From G963674685 sp963674685 (lineage in GTDB: Bacteria > Lernaellota > Lernaellaia > JACKCT01): DNA of 64,000 bases. The stretch covers positions 1,178,001 through 1,242,000 of the forward strand of contig CAXXWT010000002.1 of the NCBI GenBank assembly GCA_963674685.2. The letters run 5' to 3'. Position numbers and translations under genes: made by a program. Shown here piece after piece: positions 44,020-52,353 of the stretch (positions are counted from its first letter, which is position 1; the number at the start of each line of letters is the position of its first letter). The notes below the pieces were generated by a model. That model did not search any database, was not told where the DNA came from, and saw nothing but the letters and a program-made list of their open reading frames with translations.

Positions 44020-46101
44020 ATGAAATTACCGGTTATAAAAGTGCAAAGCTTCCTGGTCGTTCTGATGCTGATTGCCGCCCTTTTCGGCGGTTACAAGCTG
44101 GATGAGATTCCGCCCGGACTGCATTCCGACGAAGTCATCAACGGCTACGAAGCGCACTGCATGGCCCAAACGGGCAAAGACTGCCACGGACGCCCCCACC
44201 CGGCCTATATTCAGGCGGCGGAAGATTTCCGCGAAGGATTTTTCGTCTATTACCTGTCGGTGATCGACCGCTATTGGCCCTGCAACGAGATCGTGCTTCG
44301 CCTGGCCGTCGTGCTGGTTTTTCTTTTTAGTGGTTTTGCCCTTTATATTCTCGGCCGCGAGCTTTTCGACGAATGGACCGGCCTGGCCTCGGCGGCGGCT
44401 TTCTACGCGACGCCCTGGGTATTCGTGCTTTCACGTCAGGTCATCCGGCCCCTGACCAGCCTGCCGTTTTTGCTCCTGGGCTTGGCCATGTCCTGGGCGT
44501 ATATGAAACGCCAGAAGGCCAGGCACGCGATTCTGGCGGGACTCTTTTTGGGGATCAGTCTGCATACGTACCTTATCGCGCGCCTTTTCGCGCCCCTCGT
44601 TCTCGGCGGATTTCTCGCGGCTCTGATGTTGCGGCGCGATAAAAGCTGGCGGCGCTACGCCCTGGCGGCAATGCCCATATTCATCATTTTCTCGCTTCCC
44701 ATCGCCGTAAATCTGGCCAAAGACGGAAAAGCGGTGATGGCGAGGATGAAACAAGTTTCTGTTTTTCAGGAAAAAATTGCCCGGGAATACGCGAAACAGC
44801 ATCACGGCGAGGTCGGCGCGCTGACATACCCGAAGATGTTCGCGTCTCGATACGCGGCGAATATGTCGCCGGGTTTCCTTTTTCAAGAAGGCGATCCGAA
44901 CAGCCGTCACAGCCTCAAGGGACTGGGCCAGCTTTATTGGGCGCAGATTCCCCTGATTTTGGCGGCGTTCGTTTTTCTGATTCGCAAAAAGAACAAAGGC
45001 CTGTGGCTTGTCGCCGGCATATGGCTGCTGACTTATCCCCTGCCCGCGGCGGGCAGCGTGGGAAGCAGCGGCGCCGGGCTTTTCGTGGGCGGCCACGCAT
45101 ATCGTTCGCTGGCCGGAGCGCCGCTTTTCGCCCTGCTGACGGGCCTGGGCGCGGCGGGAACTTTGCGCCTGATATTCGGCCTCGAGGCGAAAGTTCACCG
45201 GGCTTTGAGGGAGATCGCCGGCACGGCGATGATACTTCTTTTCACCTGGTACGTTTACTGCGCCTACGGATGGTTCCATCATTATTTCAGCGAATACAAA
45301 AACTACGCGGCGCCTATATTCGGCGGCACGACGCAAAAGGCCCTTCCCGCGGCCAACCTCTACGCGCAATCCAGAAAATACATCCTGGTCAAGGATTTCC
45401 CCATGGGATTCCCTGATTATTATGCCGCCTTTTATTCGAAATTCGATCCCGCGAAGTTTCAGGAGCGGCTCGAAAGGCATCACGCGCATAATCTGGCGGA
45501 TCCGATAGGCCCCTGGGCGGAATACTCGCGCCTTTATGAAACGAAGGAATCTTTCGTCGTTCTTTCCGCGACGAAACTGCCCGGCAAGCCCGTCTTCACA
45601 TTCACGGATCCGCGCGGACGCAATCCGTTGATGATTTACGACAACTCGCAAGCGGTTACGGCGATCAAGCGCTGGCAGGTGTGCGGGCCTTTCGATCTGC
45701 CGTCCGGCGGAACCGAAGAGGAAATTCGCAAGCGTCAGTATCCGGCGGAACTGGTCGAGCTTTGCGACTCAGAAAAACGCTGGAAGTGGATTTCAAGCCG
45801 GGAAGACCATATTGATCTGTGGGGCAACGTTTCAGACAGAGAGAATGTTTTTGCCCTGGCCAGGACGCACATGAAGCAAAAGCAGCCGGGGGAGCGCGTC
45901 ACCTTCTACATCGGCAGCGACGACGGCTCGCAGATGTGGATCAACCGGCGGCACAGATATTCCAGCAGCGATCCGAACCGCAGCTTCATCCTGGACAAGG
46001 ATCCGGTCCAGACAAGGCTGGAAGAGGATGACAACGAAATCCTCATGAAACTGCTCAACGGCGCCTCGGCGTGGGTCTTTTCCGTGCGCGTGGAGAGATG
46101 A
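44020..46101 (+). CDS. GT-C (GT39/ArnT-like) glycosyltransferase with C-terminal domain
   Basis: A 693-residue protein. The first ~450 residues contain about ten transmembrane segments, and the early loop has PPGLHSDEVINGYEAHC, the acidic motif expected of GT-C polyprenyl-phosphate-sugar transferases. Further loop elements (RLFAPLVLGGF, FQEGDPNSRHSLKGLGQLYW) fit this fold. The C-terminal ~200 residues are soluble and end with a PA14-like pattern (RVTFYIGSDDGSQMWINRR). It would transfer sugars to lipid or protein outside the membrane. Donor and acceptor are unknown. The gene is monocistronic and ends at a large inverted repeat. Confidence 0.75.
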   Translation: MKLPVIKVQSFLVVLMLIAALFGGYKLDEIPPGLHSDEVINGYEAHCMAQTGKDCHGRPHPAYIQAAEDFREGFFVYYLSVIDRYWPCNEIVLRLAVVLVFLFSGFALYILGRELFDEWTGLASAAAFYATPWVFVLSRQVIRPLTSLPFLLLGLAMSWAYMKRQKARHAILAGLFLGISLHTYLIARLFAPLVLGGFLAALMLRRDKSWRRYALAAMPIFIIFSLPIAVNLAKDGKAVMARMKQVSVFQEKIAREYAKQHHGEVGALTYPKMFASRYAANMSPGFLFQEGDPNSRHSLKGLGQLYWAQIPLILAAFVFLIRKKNKGLWLVAGIWLLTYPLPAAGSVGSSGAGLFVGGHAYRSLAGAPLFALLTGLGAAGTLRLIFGLEAKVHRALREIAGTAMILLFTWYVYCAYGWFHHYFSEYKNYAAPIFGGTTQKALPAANLYAQSRKYILVKDFPMGFPDYYAAFYSKFDPAKFQERLERHHAHNLADPIGPWAEYSRLYETKESFVVLSATKLPGKPVFTFTDPRGRNPLMIYDNSQAVTAIKRWQVCGPFDLPSGGTEEEIRKRQYPAELVELCDSEKRWKWISSREDHIDLWGNVSDRENVFALARTHMKQKQPGERVTFYIGSDDGSQMWINRRHRYSSSDPNRSFILDKDPVQTRLEEDDNEILMKLLNGASAWVFSVRVER

Positions 46102-46141
46102 CGGATTTGGAAATTCGGAATTTCGAATGCGGATTGTAGAA

Positions 46142-46208
46142 GGAGCGGTTTCCAACCGCGACTTCAATGTGGATCTGTAACACGATTGTCGCGGTTGGAA
46201 ACCGCTCC
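46142..46208. repeat. 21-bp perfect inverted repeat (REP/BIME-like)
   Basis: 46142-46162 (GGAGCGGTTTCCAACCGCGA plus C) is the exact reverse complement of 46188-46208, with a 25-base loop. Each arm is itself a palindrome, GCGGTT-TCC-AACCGC. The element fills the gap between two convergent genes, so it may also stop transcription in both directions. Sequences of the 'GTAGGAGCGGTTTCCAACCGC' type are dispersed repeats in various bacteria. Confidence 0.65.
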
Positions 46209-46218
46209 TACCCGTCCA

Positions 46219-48090
46219 TTAAACGCGAATGACGACGCTTTGCGTGAGCTTGTCGTGCCACCCCTGTTTGTTGCGATTCAAGGGTATGCCCCAGAAACCG
46301 AGACCCAGAAAAAGGAGGGACAGAAGGCATAAACCGTGGCGCAAAAAGGCCAGGTTGTAGCCGATCACTTCGCCGCGTTTGCTCACGACCTTGAGGCCGA
46401 AAAGCATCATGGCCGGGGTTTGCCCGGCGCCTCCGATAAAAATCGTGAAATATCCCGTGGCGATCATGAAAAACAGGGCGTAAATGGGTCCCGACAATCT
46501 CAAAAAGTGCGTCCACCCCGCGGTTTGCCCCGCAACGGAAAAGGCGACTTTGCCGATAAGCACGAAAAGCGCAAGGATGACCGTTAAAATTCCCGCGTCG
46601 ACGAGCCCGCCCATCCCGCGCATGATCAGGCCGCCCATGCCAAAAAACCGCGGTTTTTCATGTTCGCCTTTTGCCGCGTCATCTTCGATTTCGATGACTT
46701 CCTCTTCCATCACCTCGTCGGTCGAAGCGCCCTCGACCGCTTTTGGCGGCGCATCCTTTTCGGCGAATGATTCCGCGCTGCTTCTTGCCGCGCCCTGATC
46801 CTGATCCTTTTTGGCTTCCGACCAGGCTCTAACAACGGGAAGATCTTTTTGCTTATCGTCGGCAGCCGGCGCTTTATCCGCTTTTTTCGCCAGCAGATGC
46901 AGATAATCCCCGGCGGTGGGGATATTTTTCATCCTGCTTTTTTCCTGCGCGGCGCTTTCCTTGGTCTTGGCCCATTCGGGATGATCGGCGGGCGGCTTTT
47001 CGCTTTCTTCCAGTTCCTCTTCTTCGGTCTGCTCGATTTCCGAATCCTCGTCACCGGGAGAGTCCTTAACTCCCTCATTCGGATCGGGAGCGACCCAGTC
47101 GTGTTTTTCCTCCGCCGGCAGCCGGCCGTCGAACCACGACTCCCGCTCCCGCCTGGCTTCGGCGAAGGCTTTCTCGATGGTCTCCCGGGCGACTTTCTCC
47201 GCTTCCTTTTTCAGTTCCAACGCCTCGGCCAAAGCTTCCTGCTTCAGCTTTTCCGCCTCCCTCATGGCCGTTTCACGCAGGCTGCTGATTTCGCTTTTGG
47301 CTTCCCGCTCGCTTTTATCCAAAATGGTTTCCGCGAGCCTTTTCGCCTCCGATTCGCTTTCCTTTTTCAATTCCTCGGAACGGCTCAGGGCCTCGCGCTC
47401 AAAGCGGAGTTTGATCTGCTCGGCGTTTTTCCAGGCTTCTTCTTCCGTTTTCCGGCGAATCTCCTGGGCGATGGCCATGGCCTCGCGCTCGGATTCGTAA
47501 CGGATTTTTTCCGCTTCCTTTTTCGCAAGCTGCTCGGTTTCCCGGCGGATATGCTCCGCTCTTGCGCGGGCGTCGCGTTCGATCTCCTCGCGCATTTTCT
47601 CCGCCCGCGCCAGGGCCTCGTCCTCGATCTGCTTGCGGATTTTCTCCGCCTCTTCTTTCGCCTCGCGCTCGCGCAGTATGCGGATCTGCAGGGCCTGCGC
47701 GTGCGCTTCCTCTTCGATTTTGCGCTGGATTCTTTCGGCCCGTTGCCTGGCCTCGCGTTCGATCTGCTCGCGTATCTTGCGGGCTTCGACCCTGGCGTCC
47801 TTTTCGGACTGCGGTGAAAAAAGATCCGTCTGCTGCGCCGGGGCAGGCGCGGGCTCACTTGGCGGCATGGCGGCGGGCGCGGACTCGCTTTGCGTGGCGG
47901 CGGTTCCCTTTATGATTTCCGGTGATTTCTTCGGCGGCGCGGGCTTGATCGGCGCCGGTTTCTTTCGAGGAGGCGACGTTGGTTCGGCGCTGATGCCCAT
48001 GCGTTTTTTATAATCGGACAGATCCATCCCGCAGCGTTTGCAGCTGTCGAGATAATTGAAACTGACGAATCCGCATTTCGGGCATTTCAT
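46219..48090 (-). CDS. Zinc-ribbon, long coiled-coil, RDD-domain membrane protein
   Basis: The N-terminus has a zinc ribbon, CPKC near residue 3 and CKRC near 17. A Pro/Ala-rich linker is followed by a ~230-residue charged coiled coil built on repeats of E-A-x-x-x-A-E-x-I-R (REQIEREARQRAERIQRKIEE). Then comes an acidic linker. The last ~140 residues form an RDD domain with three to four membrane spans (GGLVDAGILTVILAL, ATGYFTIFIGGAGQTPAMMLFGLKVV). It is probably an envelope-anchored structural protein with a cytoplasmic rod. No specific function is known. Its length (623) is far above that of simple RDD proteins. Confidence 0.75.
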   Translation of the reverse strand: MKCPKCGFVSFNYLDSCKRCGMDLSDYKKRMGISAEPTSPPRKKPAPIKPAPPKKSPEIIKGTAATQSESAPAAMPPSEPAPAPAQQTDLFSPQSEKDARVEARKIREQIEREARQRAERIQRKIEEEAHAQALQIRILREREAKEEAEKIRKQIEDEALARAEKMREEIERDARARAEHIRRETEQLAKKEAEKIRYESEREAMAIAQEIRRKTEEEAWKNAEQIKLRFEREALSRSEELKKESESEAKRLAETILDKSEREAKSEISSLRETAMREAEKLKQEALAEALELKKEAEKVARETIEKAFAEARRERESWFDGRLPAEEKHDWVAPDPNEGVKDSPGDEDSEIEQTEEEELEESEKPPADHPEWAKTKESAAQEKSRMKNIPTAGDYLHLLAKKADKAPAADDKQKDLPVVRAWSEAKKDQDQGAARSSAESFAEKDAPPKAVEGASTDEVMEEEVIEIEDDAAKGEHEKPRFFGMGGLIMRGMGGLVDAGILTVILALFVLIGKVAFSVAGQTAGWTHFLRLSGPIYALFFMIATGYFTIFIGGAGQTPAMMLFGLKVVSKRGEVIGYNLAFLRHGLCLLSLLFLGLGFWGIPLNRNKQGWHDKLTQSVVIRV

Positions 48091-48316
48091 GAGCGGCGAA
48101 CCTTCATAAAATCTTCCATCAATGCCTTACCCGCACGCGGTAAAGAGGTCAAGAGTCGGAGGATGCCGCGCGCGTTTGCAGAACCGGCGTTCACCCGCTT
48201 ACTCATTCGCCTTCGCTATCGCTTGAGGCGAATCTGTCGTGCGCGGCTCTGTCGCGATGGCGCCGGGCATGATATTTTTCGCATACCAAAACATCATTCA
48301 TCCTTCAAATTTCGCG
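48091..48316. other. Intergenic region with small inverted repeat
   Basis: The only structure noticed is ATTCGCCT (48205-48212) paired with AGGCGAAT (48226-48233). No T-run follows on either strand, so it is not a clear terminator. No ORF with a credible ribosome site was found. Confidence 0.4.
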
Positions 48317-49243
48317 TCAATCCTTGACTTTCAGTTCGTAGCGGGCGCCGTCGCGGCCGGCCTCCACGGCCTCATACGCGCCTCGGGCCTGCCTGACCAG
48401 CCCTTCCAGCTCGTCGTTTCGATAGCGCGGGGAATAGTGAATCAGAACCACGCGGGCCGCGCCGGATTTTTTCGCCTGCTTGGCGGCCTGCACCGCGGTC
48501 TGATGACCCTTTTGCTTTGCTTCGTCGGCCAGTTCATGTTCGAACATGCCTTCGATGAACAGCAGGTCCGCCCCGTCGGCCAGCTTGTATACTCCCGGGC
48601 AGGGTACGGTGTCGGTGACGTAGGCGATCTTGCGCCCCGGTCTTTCCGGGCCGAGAACATCCTTCGGCGCAATCGTGCGCCCGTCGGGCAATTCCACGGA
48701 TTCGCCCCGCTGCAATTTTCCCCACGCCGGTCCCTCGGGCACGCCAAGCTCCTTTGCGGCGCCGATCTTGAATCGCCCCGGCCGAGGCTTTTCCGCGACG
48801 GCGTAGCCCAGGCACCGGGTTCTGTGGCGCAGGACGTGATAGACCACCTGGAACTTTTCATGATCCATGGCCACGCCCCGGTCTTCGACCAGCTCGATAA
48901 CCTCCAGAGGATAATCTCTTTCGAAGTGCAACGTATCTTCCTGGGCCTGCACGTAGGCGGCGATCCCGCGAGGCCCATAAACACGGACCGTCCCCTCGGG
49001 TTCGGCCTGGTTGAGCATCATGAGCAGGCCGGGCAGCCCGGTGACGTGATCCGCGTGGATGTGAGATATAAATATGTTTTGAATCGGCTTGATGCCGATC
49101 TTCGACATCTTGATGGGAACCTGCGTGCCTTCGCCGCAGTCGAACAAAAGGGCCTGGCCCTCGATACGCACGGCGAGGCTCACGAGAAATCGATACGGCA
49201 TGGGCATCATGCCGCCGGTTCCTAATAACACGCACTCAATCAC
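48317..49243 (-). CDS. rnz: Ribonuclease Z (metallo-beta-lactamase fold)
   Basis: A 308-residue protein with the tRNase Z pattern. The N-terminus is MIECVLLGTGGMMP. The metal motif HIHADH (near 62) sits in FISHIHADHVTGLPGLLMML. Later come a metal-ligand region (AYVTDTVPCPGVYKLADGADLLFIEGMF) and a C-terminal His in VLIHYSPRY. It cleaves the 3' trailer of tRNA precursors, although some members act on other phosphodiesters. The start codon is GTG and begins three bases after the flippase stop. The usual PxKxRN-type motif is not obvious, so a general phosphodiesterase role remains possible. Confidence 0.85.
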   Translation of the reverse strand: MIECVLLGTGGMMPMPYRFLVSLAVRIEGQALLFDCGEGTQVPIKMSKIGIKPIQNIFISHIHADHVTGLPGLLMMLNQAEPEGTVRVYGPRGIAAYVQAQEDTLHFERDYPLEVIELVEDRGVAMDHEKFQVVYHVLRHRTRCLGYAVAEKPRPGRFKIGAAKELGVPEGPAWGKLQRGESVELPDGRTIAPKDVLGPERPGRKIAYVTDTVPCPGVYKLADGADLLFIEGMFEHELADEAKQKGHQTAVQAAKQAKKSGAARVVLIHYSPRYRNDELEGLVRQARGAYEAVEAGRDGARYELKVKD

Positions 49244-49246
49244 GAT

Positions 49247-50818
49247 TCATCTCCACGATTTCCGGGGCGTCATCAGCGCCGCGACTTTCCGCGCCCCCGG
49301 CAGTTTCGTTTTTTTCAAAATATCCAAAAGTTCGGGATTGATCGGCTTTAAGGCGATCAGTCCGAGGCCGTATACCGCCGCTCCCGCGGGCAGCCCGACC
49401 AGAACCCTGGCCCAATCCGAATCCGGCAGTATTCCACAAAGAAAATAGACCACGCCTCCCATGATCGCCGACGCGCAGGCGACCTTTGCGAAAAAGGCGC
49501 CGGGGTAATTCGGCGAGAGGGCTTTATGAAGCAAAACGGATTCGTAAACAAGCCCGGCGAGGGTCGCCGCGCTCGTGGCGATGACCGCTCCCCAGGCGCC
49601 GTAGAGTGGGATGAGGATAAAATTGAGGATGATGTTGAGCACGGCGAAAATCGAACGGGAAACGATCAGCGCCCGCTCTTTATCCATGGCGCCCAGAAAA
49701 TTGGCGCTGACGCCCTGGTATTTTCCCAGGGCCATGACCACGAGAAAAAACAGCGCCGGGCCGACGGCGCCTCGTCCTTCGCTCCCGTACATCACGCGGA
49801 TCAGATCGTCGCCGATGACAAGGCCGCCGACGGCGACGGGGATGATGAACAGGTACATATATTCGACTACGGCCCCGTACGCTTTGCGCAGGCGGACGTA
49901 ATCCTTCGCGGCGAAGAGATCGGCGACCATGGAAAGCGTGAAGCCTTCGGCGAAGACTTTCGTGAAAATGCTGAAAGAAAAAACGGCGAAGTTATACGCC
50001 AGAACGTAATACGCCACCTGCTTGAGATCGGGATGCAATAGACCGATCATCAGCACGTCCAGCGGGCGCTCCAGCACGAAGTTGAGGATGTCGTATAAGA
50101 AGAAATTGGCCGCAAATCCCGCCAGGCGCCTCATCTCCGGTTTTTTGGCGTTCGCTTTTTCGGCCCGCTTCAATCCGTCTTTGGATTTGATCCACATGGC
50201 CGCCGCGCCGCCGATCATGGCCGCGGCGTACATGAACAAAACGACGCGGACGCCGCCTCCGAAAGCGATGGCGATCACCGCCAGAGCAAGATAGGCCGTT
50301 TCCACGACGGCCTGAATGAGATTCAGGGTTTTTTGCTTGTAATGAGACACCAGCACGCGGGCCAGGACGTTTTGCATCGCCGTGCCGAAGACCAGAAGGC
50401 CAGCCGCGCAAAATACGGCGGATCGGGTTTCGTCGTGGAGAAACTGCTTTGCAAAATAAGGCGCGAAGGCGATCAGGACGCCGGCCGCGATAGCGGCAAA
50501 CATAACACGCAGCCAGAGAATTTTGAGGAAAAAGCCCCGTTCGTCGCCGCCGGACTCCCGGACCTGGGGCAGAAATTTCAAGACCGCGTTGCCCAGCCCC
50601 AGGCTCGCGAACATGACCGCCATGGTGTGCGCGCCCATGACCGCGCCAAACGCGCCGTATTCCTCCGCACCCAGCATACGCAGTAAAATGATGCTTTCGG
50701 CGTACTTGGCGGCCATGAAATAGAACTTCCCGATGAAGTTCCAGAACATGGCCCCGGCGGCCTTTTCACCCAGGCCTTTTTGGGAATCGGCGGTCAAACG
50801 AGCGCTCCGGGAAATCAT
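49247..50818 (-). CDS. Polysaccharide flippase (MOP/Wzx-like)
   Basis: About 12-14 transmembrane helices over 523 residues with the MATE/MOP pattern: N-terminal FWNFIGKFYFMAAKYAESIILLRMLGAEEYGAFGAV, then GLGNAVLKFLPQ, and a second pseudo-repeat with VFSFSIFTKVFAEGFTLSMVADLFAAKD. It would flip lipid-linked oligosaccharide across the inner membrane. The frame is open to 50926, but its first 36 codons are Ser-rich and look non-coding. I therefore use the Met at 50818, although no strong ribosome site is seen there. It sits directly upstream of the rnz-like gene. Confidence 0.85.
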   Translation of the reverse strand: MISRSARLTADSQKGLGEKAAGAMFWNFIGKFYFMAAKYAESIILLRMLGAEEYGAFGAVMGAHTMAVMFASLGLGNAVLKFLPQVRESGGDERGFFLKILWLRVMFAAIAAGVLIAFAPYFAKQFLHDETRSAVFCAAGLLVFGTAMQNVLARVLVSHYKQKTLNLIQAVVETAYLALAVIAIAFGGGVRVVLFMYAAAMIGGAAAMWIKSKDGLKRAEKANAKKPEMRRLAGFAANFFLYDILNFVLERPLDVLMIGLLHPDLKQVAYYVLAYNFAVFSFSIFTKVFAEGFTLSMVADLFAAKDYVRLRKAYGAVVEYMYLFIIPVAVGGLVIGDDLIRVMYGSEGRGAVGPALFFLVVMALGKYQGVSANFLGAMDKERALIVSRSIFAVLNIILNFILIPLYGAWGAVIATSAATLAGLVYESVLLHKALSPNYPGAFFAKVACASAIMGGVVYFLCGILPDSDWARVLVGLPAGAAVYGLGLIALKPINPELLDILKKTKLPGARKVAALMTPRKSWR

Positions 50819-50986
50819 TCTTATCGATTCTTTATCCAAAAGGCGGATAAGGCAAGCATGCGCGGCAATCGGCAACGGGTCTGTTTGCGAAAAAGATGAC
50901 AACGATGAATTTGAAGAACTTGACACACAACTGTCGGCGCTTGGCTACTGCGATGTGCTGATCATCAAGGGCCGGTGATGAGCCTT

Positions 50987-52012
50987 TCAGTCCAGCTTGT
51001 ATTTTTCCCGAAGGGATTTTGAAAGCTCTTTGACCATCATGAAGGCCTTTTCGACGGTCAGTTCGATATCCGGATTGACCAGGCAGCACGTGGCCGGAGA
51101 CATGAGGCTTCGCGAGAGCAGATAATCGCGGTCGATGCCGGCCTTTGTCAGAATCTCCCACGTGTTTTCGAGCCTTTGCGCCAGCAGGCTCGCGTTTTCT
51201 TTTTCGAACGGCTCGAAGTTGGTCGGGACGATCCCCCAGACCAGCACGCCGCCGCGATCCAGGAAGCGTTTGATCGATCCGGCGTAAGCCGCGAAAACCT
51301 CGCCGTTGGTGTATACATCCAGCGAGAGGATATCCAGGTCCAGGCCCAGTAAAAAATCCCAGTCCGGATTCCCGCAAAGATGCACGCCGCGGGGTCTGTC
51401 GATCATGGAGAAAAAAAGCTCCATATCCTGGCGCGCCGCAATGTCCGAATAGCCCGACAAAGCGCTGAACAGAAGTTGCAGCCCCGGTTCATCCACGAAC
51501 ATGAACGCGCCCGCGTTGAGTTTTTTCAATCGGCTCAGTTGCACGTTGATGCGTTTGGACATGAATTCGAACATGAACGGCCGCACCGTATCGTGAAAAA
51601 GAATCGCCCGGTCGTTTTCATCCGGGATGTTGAAGCCGAAGCTGATGGGGCCTTCGAGCTGTCCCCGGATCGCCGGTCGGTCGGTGAAATCCATGGCGAG
51701 AAAACGTTCGTATACCGCTGAATAAGTCGGGCTGATATCGAAATATTCCGGCTCCTCAAAATGGGCCAGGGCCGTTTCGAATTCCTCCTCGAATTTCGAC
51801 ATGTCAAAGCGAAGGGTGCGTTTTTCCAGGTTGAGGACGATTCCGGGAAAATGCTCCGAGGCCTGCACGTACATATCCTCGTAATAGCTGTATCGGGGAA
51901 GCTGCGGCCAGAAAGGGATGTCCATGGACGTGGCGACTTCCAGGGCGCGGTCGATGTCCGTGTGCGGCATCACTCCCATGGCCGTGGTGAGTAGATTCCC
52001 GGGAAGCGTCAT
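50987..52012 (-). CDS. UROD/MetE-like (cobalamin-independent methyltransferase fold) protein
   Basis: 341 residues with the TIM-barrel pattern shared by uroporphyrinogen decarboxylase and the MetE catalytic domain: N-terminal LPGNLLTTAMGVMPHTDID, central FMFVDEPGLQLLFSAL, GVHLCGNPDWDFLL with a HxC zinc-type motif, and SPATCCLV with a second Cys. The His/Cys set favours a zinc thiolate methyltransferase over a decarboxylase. Substrates are unknown; a methyl transfer to or from a corrinoid or thiol is plausible. I chose the Met at 52012 over a TTG at 52024. A tiny Lys-rich gene lies immediately upstream on the same strand. Confidence 0.75.
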   Translation of the reverse strand: MTLPGNLLTTAMGVMPHTDIDRALEVATSMDIPFWPQLPRYSYYEDMYVQASEHFPGIVLNLEKRTLRFDMSKFEEEFETALAHFEEPEYFDISPTYSAVYERFLAMDFTDRPAIRGQLEGPISFGFNIPDENDRAILFHDTVRPFMFEFMSKRINVQLSRLKKLNAGAFMFVDEPGLQLLFSALSGYSDIAARQDMELFFSMIDRPRGVHLCGNPDWDFLLGLDLDILSLDVYTNGEVFAAYAGSIKRFLDRGGVLVWGIVPTNFEPFEKENASLLAQRLENTWEILTKAGIDRDYLLSRSLMSPATCCLVNPDIELTVEKAFMMVKELSKSLREKYKLD

Positions 52013-52028
52013 TTCGTCTCGCAAACTA

Positions 52029-52148
52029 TTAGCTGTCGAATGAGTTTTTCTTGGCCTTTTTCTCCTCTTTTTTGGCCTTCTTTTCTTTGGTGGAAAGTTT
52101 TGGCTTATTCTTTTTTTCCTGCCGCTTGCTTTGTTCTTTGTTTGACAT
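52029..52148 (-). CDS. Small Lys-rich protein (39 residues)
   Basis: On the minus strand, an ATG at 52148 preceded by GAAGG at 7 bases opens a 39-codon frame, MSNKEQSKRQEKKNKPKLST, continuing as a Lys/Glu-rich stretch to NSFDS and TAA. About two fifths of the residues are Lys. It is predicted to be disordered and nucleic-acid binding or structural. It ends 17 bases before the methyltransferase start, so the two are probably co-transcribed. The complementary strand has a 73-codon frame (52051-52272) which I consider the shadow, because it has no ribosome site and a biased Phe/Leu/Ser composition. Confidence 0.5.
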   Translation of the reverse strand: MSNKEQSKRQEKKNKPKLSTKEKKAKKEEKKAKKNSFDS

Positions 52149-52353
52149 GAGTTCGCCTTCGTTGTTGCCGGTCATTGGATTGATTCCAATCGCCGCCAAG
52201 TTACGCCACTTACTCGCCGACGCGCAAGCAAACTTTATAAGCCAGTTGAATTTCAGTTTGAAGCGCGAATGAAAAACGACACAAAGTTTGATCCCGGTCT
52301 TGAGTTTTACGCAGACGATCGCATGCGGCGATGATGACTCTTAAAGTTATCTG

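Noticed and set aside
50819..50926. 36-codon Ser-rich extension of the flippase
   Set aside because: Its composition is atypical, it has no ribosome site, and it is not part of the MOP fold.
52051..52272. 73-codon plus-strand frame near 52.1 kb
   Set aside because: It is the complement of the Lys-rich small gene. Its Phe/Leu/Ser-rich composition is what complementing Lys codons produces.
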